From JACMOY01 sp038322575 (lineage in GTDB: Bacteria; Actinomycetota; Actinomycetes; Actinomycetales; Angustibacteraceae): 64,000 nt of DNA. Below the pieces are notes generated by a model. It had not been told where the DNA came from, made no database searches, and saw only the letters and a list, made by a program, of their open reading frames with translations. The stretch lies in assembly GCA_038322575.1 (NCBI GenBank), contig JBBQGB010000008.1, positions 3,654 through 67,653 on the forward strand, written 5' to 3'. A program made the translations under genes and the position numbers. Below are positions 60,294-64,000 of the stretch, piece after piece. The number at the start of each line of letters is the position of its first letter. Positions within the stretch are counted from its first letter, which is position 1.

Positions 60294-61858
60294 ACGCCCT
60301 GGGCGCTGCCGCGATCCACGCCGCGTCGGTCTCGGCGCCGTCGATCTCCTACCGTCTGCTGGCGCCGGTGCTCGTGGTGTTCGGTGCCGCACTCGTCGGT
60401 GTCCTGGTCGAGGCGTTCGCGCCGCGCCGCGGTCGGCACGGCATTCAGGTGGGCGTCGCCCTCGTCGGGTTGATCGCGGCCTTCGTGACCGTCGTCCTCG
60501 CCGCCGACCGCACCAAGGCGGCGACGGCCGCGCGCGCCGTCGTCGTCGACAGCCCGACGCTGTTCCTGCAGGGCACGATCCTGGTGCTCGCCGCGCTCGG
60601 TGTGCTGACGATGGCCGAGCGGTTCTCCGGCAACGAGGGCGACGCCTTCACCTCGACCGCCGCCAGCGTCCCCGGGTCGGCGTACGAAGCGGCCACCGCC
60701 CGCGCCGGCTGGACGCAGACCGAGGTCTTCCCCCTCACCATGCTGGCGATCGGCGGCATGCTGCTGTTCCCCGCCGCCGGCGACCTGCTCACGATGTTCG
60801 TCGCCCTCGAGGTGCTCTCGCTGCCCCTGTACCTGCTCAGCGGGCTGGCCCGGCGCCGTCGTCTGCTCTCGCAGGAGGCCGCGCTGAAGTACTTCCTGCT
60901 CGGGTCGTTCTCGTCCGCGTTCTTCCTGTTCGGTGCGGCGATGCTCTTCGGCTTCTCGGGCTCGCTGTACCTCGGCGACATCGCGACGGCGATCGCGACC
61001 CGCGGCGGCCAGGACGGCATGCTGCTGCTCGGCATCGGGCTGGTGTCGATCGGTCTGCTCTTCAAGGTCGGCGCCGTCCCGTTCCACGCCTGGACCCCGG
61101 ACGTCTACCAGGGCGCGCCCACCCCGGTCACCGGGTTCATGGCCGCGTGCACCAAGGTCGCGGCGTTCGGCGCGCTGCTGCGGTTCCTGTACGTCGCGGT
61201 GGCCGGCGCCCGCTGGGACTACCAGCCGGTGCTGTGGACCGTCGCGATCCTGACCATGATCGTCGGCTCGGTGCTCGCCATCACCCAGACCGACGTCAAG
61301 CGGATGCTCGCCTACTCCTCCATCGCCCACGCGGGCTTCGTCCTCACCGGGGTGCTGGCCTTCGACCGGACGGGGCTGTCCGGCGCGCTGTTCTACCTGG
61401 TGGCCTACGGGTTCACCACGATCGGCGCCTTCGCGGTCGTCACCCTGGTTCGCGACAGCGCCGGCGAGGCCACCCACCTGACCCAGTGGGCCGGGCTGGC
61501 CCGGCGCTCGCCGCTCGTCGCCGGCGTGTTCGCGCTGTTCCTGCTGGCTTTCGCCGGCATCCCGCTCACGTCCGGCTTCACCGGCAAGTACGCCGTCTTC
61601 TCGGCGGCCATCGCGCACGGTGGCACCTGGCTGGCCGTCGTCGGTGTGCTGTCCAGCGCGGTCGCGGCATTCTTCTACGTCCGGGTGATCGTCCTGATGT
61701 ACTTCTCCGACCCGGACGGCGACGCCGTCAGCGTGGCCGCGCCGAGCGCGTACACGATCATCGCGATCGGGGTCGGCGCCGCGGCGACCGTGCTGCTGGG
61801 TGTCGTGCCCAGCGTGCTGCTCGACCTCGCCGACCGCTCCGCCCTGTTCCTGCCGTGA
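60290..61858 (+). CDS. nuoN: NADH-quinone oxidoreductase subunit N
   Basis: A 522-residue antiporter-like subunit. MFVALEVLSLPLYLLSGLARRRRLLSQEAALKYFLLGSFSSAFFLFG (seen in part), FKVGAVPFHAWTPDVYQGAPTPVTGFMA and AYSSIAHAGFVL are characteristic. Its stop overlaps the polyprenyl synthase start by four bases, extending the operon to a 15th gene. Confidence 0.96.
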   Translation: MNALGAAAIHAASVSAPSISYRLLAPVLVVFGAALVGVLVEAFAPRRGRHGIQVGVALVGLIAAFVTVVLAADRTKAATAARAVVVDSPTLFLQGTILVLAALGVLTMAERFSGNEGDAFTSTAASVPGSAYEAATARAGWTQTEVFPLTMLAIGGMLLFPAAGDLLTMFVALEVLSLPLYLLSGLARRRRLLSQEAALKYFLLGSFSSAFFLFGAAMLFGFSGSLYLGDIATAIATRGGQDGMLLLGIGLVSIGLLFKVGAVPFHAWTPDVYQGAPTPVTGFMAACTKVAAFGALLRFLYVAVAGARWDYQPVLWTVAILTMIVGSVLAITQTDVKRMLAYSSIAHAGFVLTGVLAFDRTGLSGALFYLVAYGFTTIGAFAVVTLVRDSAGEATHLTQWAGLARRSPLVAGVFALFLLAFAGIPLTSGFTGKYAVFSAAIAHGGTWLAVVGVLSSAVAAFFYVRVIVLMYFSDPDGDAVSVAAPSAYTIIAIGVGAAATVLLGVVPSVLLDLADRSALFLP

Positions 61859-62871
61859 CCTCCGGTGCGCTGGTGGCGCCGGCGGACGACGCCGTCGCGC
61901 AGCTCCTGGACGAGGGGCTGGAGCGGGTCGAGGCCGAGCTGCGCGAGGCGACCAAGCACGCCGACGCGTTCATCGACGGGGCCAGCACCCACCTGGTCGC
62001 CGCCGGCGGCAAGCGGCTGCGTCCGCTGCTCACCCTGCTGGCCGGCCAGCTCGGGCCCCGCGGTGGCGCGGACGGTGCGGTGCCGGCGTCCGGCGACGTC
62101 GTCAAGGCCGCGGTGGTCGTCGAGCTGACCCACCTCGCCTCGCTCTACCACGACGACGTCATGGACGAGGCGGTGCTGCGCCGCGGGGTCGACAGCGCCA
62201 ACACACGGTACGGCAACACGGTCGCGATCCTCACCGGCGACCTGCTGTTCAGCCGTGCCTCGCAGGTCGTCGCCGACCTCGGCACCGACGCCGTGCGGAT
62301 CCAGGCGCAGACCTTCGAGCGGCTGTGCGCCGGCCAGATCGCCGAGACCGTGGGGCCGGTCGAGGGTCGCGACGAGGTCGCCCACTACCTGCAGGTGCTG
62401 GCCGACAAGACCGGGTCGCTGATCGCCACGGCCGGCCTGTTCGGAGCGCGCTTCGGCGGCGCCGACGACGCCACCGTCGACGTCCTGCGTCAGTACGGCG
62501 AGCGGCTCGGTGTGGCCTTCCAGCTGGCCGACGACCTGCTCGACCTGTCGTCGCAGGCCAGCGACCTGGGCAAGACGCCGGGCACCGACCTGCGCGAAGG
62601 GGTGCCGACCCTCCCGGTGCTGCTGGCGCGTCGCTCGACCGACCCGTCCGATGCCCGGTTGCTCGCCCTCCTGGGCGGTGACCTCAGTGACGACGCCGCT
62701 CACGCCGAGGCGCTCACGCTGCTGCAGGCCCACCCTGCCCTGCACGAGGCCACGCTCGAGACCCGCCGCTGGGCGGACGAGGCGCGCGACGTGCTCGCCC
62801 CGCTGCCGCCCGGCCCGGTCAAGGACGCCCTCGTCGCGCTGGCCCAGGGCGTCGTCGACCGCACCACCTGA
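61855..62871 (+). CDS. Polyprenyl diphosphate synthase (probable menaquinone side-chain enzyme)
   Basis: A 338-residue trans-isoprenyl diphosphate synthase. The first aspartate-rich motif is LYHDDVMDEA and the second is FQLADDLLDLSSQ. GGKRLRPLLTLL binds the homoallylic substrate. Residues before the first motif (VVVELTHLASL) have no bulky chain-length block at position -5, consistent with a long-chain product. Translational coupling to nuoN and the nearby men genes make the menaquinone tail the likely product; this is inferred from context. Confidence 0.88.
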   Translation: MTSGALVAPADDAVAQLLDEGLERVEAELREATKHADAFIDGASTHLVAAGGKRLRPLLTLLAGQLGPRGGADGAVPASGDVVKAAVVVELTHLASLYHDDVMDEAVLRRGVDSANTRYGNTVAILTGDLLFSRASQVVADLGTDAVRIQAQTFERLCAGQIAETVGPVEGRDEVAHYLQVLADKTGSLIATAGLFGARFGGADDATVDVLRQYGERLGVAFQLADDLLDLSSQASDLGKTPGTDLREGVPTLPVLLARRSTDPSDARLLALLGGDLSDDAAHAEALTLLQAHPALHEATLETRRWADEARDVLAPLPPGPVKDALVALAQGVVDRTT

Positions 62872-62884
62872 GCGGCCGCGCTCG

Positions 62885-62917
62885 GGGGTGCGACGAGTGT
62901 CGAGCTCGACTCACCCC
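62885..62917. terminator. Bidirectional hairpin candidate between convergent genes
   Basis: GGGGTG (62885-62890) and CACCCC (62912-62917) bracket the perfect palindrome GTCGAGCTCGAC (62899-62910). It overlaps the stop of the minus-strand gene and lies 14 bases after the polyprenyl synthase stop. Confidence 0.4.
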
Positions 62918-63717
62918 GCTGGGTGCAGCGGACGGCCAGTGACGCACGCGACCACGTACGCAGTGAAGTCGGTCGTGTCTCGCAGCCGCGGCGCCGGGTC
63001 GTCGTACTGCGGTGGCCCGCCCTCGCGCAGGCGCAGCGCCTCGCGGACCACCCGGTGCCAGCGTTCGTCGTAGTACGACAGGCCCCAGCGCCCAGCCCCC
63101 GACTTCGTGGTCATCGCACCGCTGACGAGGAGGTGGTGCAGGCGCGCGACGCCGAGGACGCACCAGCAGCAGGCGTCGTCCCGCGCCGCTCGCGGCTCGT
63201 CGGGGGACGCGGCGGCAAGCTGACCGGCGATGTCGCGCCAGTAGGTGTCGAGGTTGTCGACGGTGTGCGCGTGCAGCACGCGCGCGTCCGTCCAGATACC
63301 GAGCGCTGTCCGCTCGGGCCCGCTGACCGTGATGCCGTGCCAGGCCAGCTCGTGCCAGGCGACGAGCTGGTCGAGGTGCGCGAGGCTGAAGTCCTGGTGC
63401 AGCACCACCGGCACCAGCGGCAGCTCCCTCGGGTCGCGGCTCAGGTCGGCGGTCAGGACGTGCATCCCGTCGAAGTCGACCGTCGAGACGGCCGCGAGCT
63501 GCTCGTGCACCTGCTCCAGCTGGTTGACCTCTTCGGTGGTCGGCCGATGGTCGAGCGTGGCGATGAAGTCGATGTCCGACTGGTCCTCGACCCACTCCCC
63601 GAAGCCGATGCCGCCTGTGAGGTAGAGGCCGGTCACCAGCCCTTCTGGAGCCAGTGACAGGAACCGGTCGCACAGGATCCGGACAGGGCCTGGCAGCGCG
63701 GGGTGGCGGACTGGCAT
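62911..63717 (-). CDS. Nucleotidyltransferase-fold protein (AadA-like, DUF4111 type)
   Basis: A 268-residue protein. The N-terminal polymerase-beta-like nucleotidyltransferase motif is LTGGIGFGEWVEDQSDIDFIA, with G-G in place of the usual G-S, followed by the paired acidic residues SDID. The C-terminal ~130 residues are helical (YWRDIAGQLAAA, RDDACCWCVLGVARLHHLLV) as in aminoglycoside adenylyltransferases. Whether it modifies antibiotics or another small molecule is unknown; the changed glycine-serine motif makes activity less certain. Confidence 0.75.
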   Translation of the reverse strand: MPVRHPALPGPVRILCDRFLSLAPEGLVTGLYLTGGIGFGEWVEDQSDIDFIATLDHRPTTEEVNQLEQVHEQLAAVSTVDFDGMHVLTADLSRDPRELPLVPVVLHQDFSLAHLDQLVAWHELAWHGITVSGPERTALGIWTDARVLHAHTVDNLDTYWRDIAGQLAAASPDEPRAARDDACCWCVLGVARLHHLLVSGAMTTKSGAGRWGLSYYDERWHRVVREALRLREGGPPQYDDPAPRLRDTTDFTAYVVACVTGRPLHPAG

Positions 63718-63768
63718 GCGGTGACGATAGGCGCGTCGGGGGTCCGGACGTGAACGGCTCCATCGTGG

Positions 63769-64000
63769 TCACCCGGTGTCCTGGTCGGTGGGTGCGGCTC
63801 GGCTCCGTTGCTGGCCCTGCGGTTGTTGTCGTTGTTGGCGCCTGTGCCAGCGGGTGGCGAGGGCGGTGATGGCTGTCTGGACGGCGACTGGTGGGAGGTG
63901 GGGGTTGGGGTGGGTGCCGGTGGGTGCCTGCCAGATGAGGGTGCCGTTGGTGCGGGTGCCGGTGAGGTGGTGGTGGTGGACGTGGCGGTGGTGGGTCCCG
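63769..64000 (-). CDS. C-terminal end of a DUF222/HNH endonuclease-type protein (partial)
   Basis: The minus-strand frame entering from the right edge reads THHRHVHHHHLTGTRTNGTL, then IWQAPTGTHPNPHLPP and an Ala/Arg/Gln-rich tail, ending at a TGA at 63769-63771. The block with HHHH, then GTLIWQAPTG, is typical of the end of actinobacterial DUF222 proteins with a C-terminal HNH nuclease domain. These occur in multiple copies per genome. The nuclease core lies outside the window. Confidence 0.65.
   Translation of the reverse strand, partial: GTHHRHVHHHHLTGTRTNGTLIWQAPTGTHPNPHLPPVAVQTAITALATRWHRRQQRQQPQGQQRSRAAPTDQDTG

Overview
The window is one contiguous stretch of a high-GC actinobacterial chromosome. 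The evidence is GC-rich third codon positions, many GTG starts, 1-8 bp gene overlaps, an actinobacterial-style menaquinone gene set, a 14-gene nuo operon, CsbD, HAAS/PadR and zf-HC2 proteins, and a DUF222/HNH-type C-terminus at the right edge. I cannot fix the genus from sequence alone; a member of Micrococcales, Kineosporiales or a related order is plausible.

Layout. (1) 1-5.8 kb: end of resB, ccsB, a PLDc_N membrane protein, a PLP-dependent dehydratase-like enzyme, a DUF4229 protein, menA, menE and a cupin. (2) 5.9-31.8 kb: an accessory block lying between menE and menB. Its left part (6.7-16.3 kb) holds an FMN-dependent oxidoreductase, a Rieske-ThDP fusion enzyme, an unknown protein, egtD and a frameshifted egtB, a CPA2 antiporter, an ECF sigma factor with a zf-HC2 anti-sigma, two more zf-HC2 genes (one broken) and a secreted protein. 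Its right part (16.6-31.7 kb) holds a mixture of regulators, an SDR, a two-component system, a universal stress protein, a PadR/HAAS pair, an ArsR/hydrolase pair and an opine-type dehydrogenase. (3) 31.8-38 kb: menB, a CPA1 antiporter, menC, a GH-like lipoprotein and menD. (4) 38-43.2 kb: a GAF/PP2C phosphatase, a dienelactone hydrolase, then blh, a proton-pumping rhodopsin and a MerR/cobalamin photoreceptor-like regulator. (5) 43.2-62.9 kb: menF diverging from menG (ubiE), a CsbD protein, nuoA-N, and a polyprenyl diphosphate synthase overlapping nuoN. (6) The right edge has a nucleotidyltransferase and a partial DUF222/HNH-type gene.

How it fits together. menA-G, nuoA-N, the polyprenyl synthase (probably making the menaquinone tail) and ResB/CcsB (cytochrome c maturation) form a respiratory-chain locus. 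A light-driven proton pump, its retinal-making enzyme and a B12-type light sensor sit inside it, so respiratory and light-driven proton pumping are encoded side by side.

The most interesting signal is in 6.7-15.3 kb. Seven upstream regions there share a -35 of YGTAAC, a 16-17 bp spacer and a GAC-type -10. The downstream genes are the FMN oxidoreductase, the Rieske-ThDP enzyme, the unknown protein at 9173, egtBD, the CPA2 antiporter, the zf-HC2 pair and the secreted protein. This looks like the compact local regulon of the ECF sigma factor encoded in the same region, with redox and ion-homeostasis outputs. A decayed sigma-antiporter remnant at 6.74-7.15 kb suggests an earlier second copy of that module.
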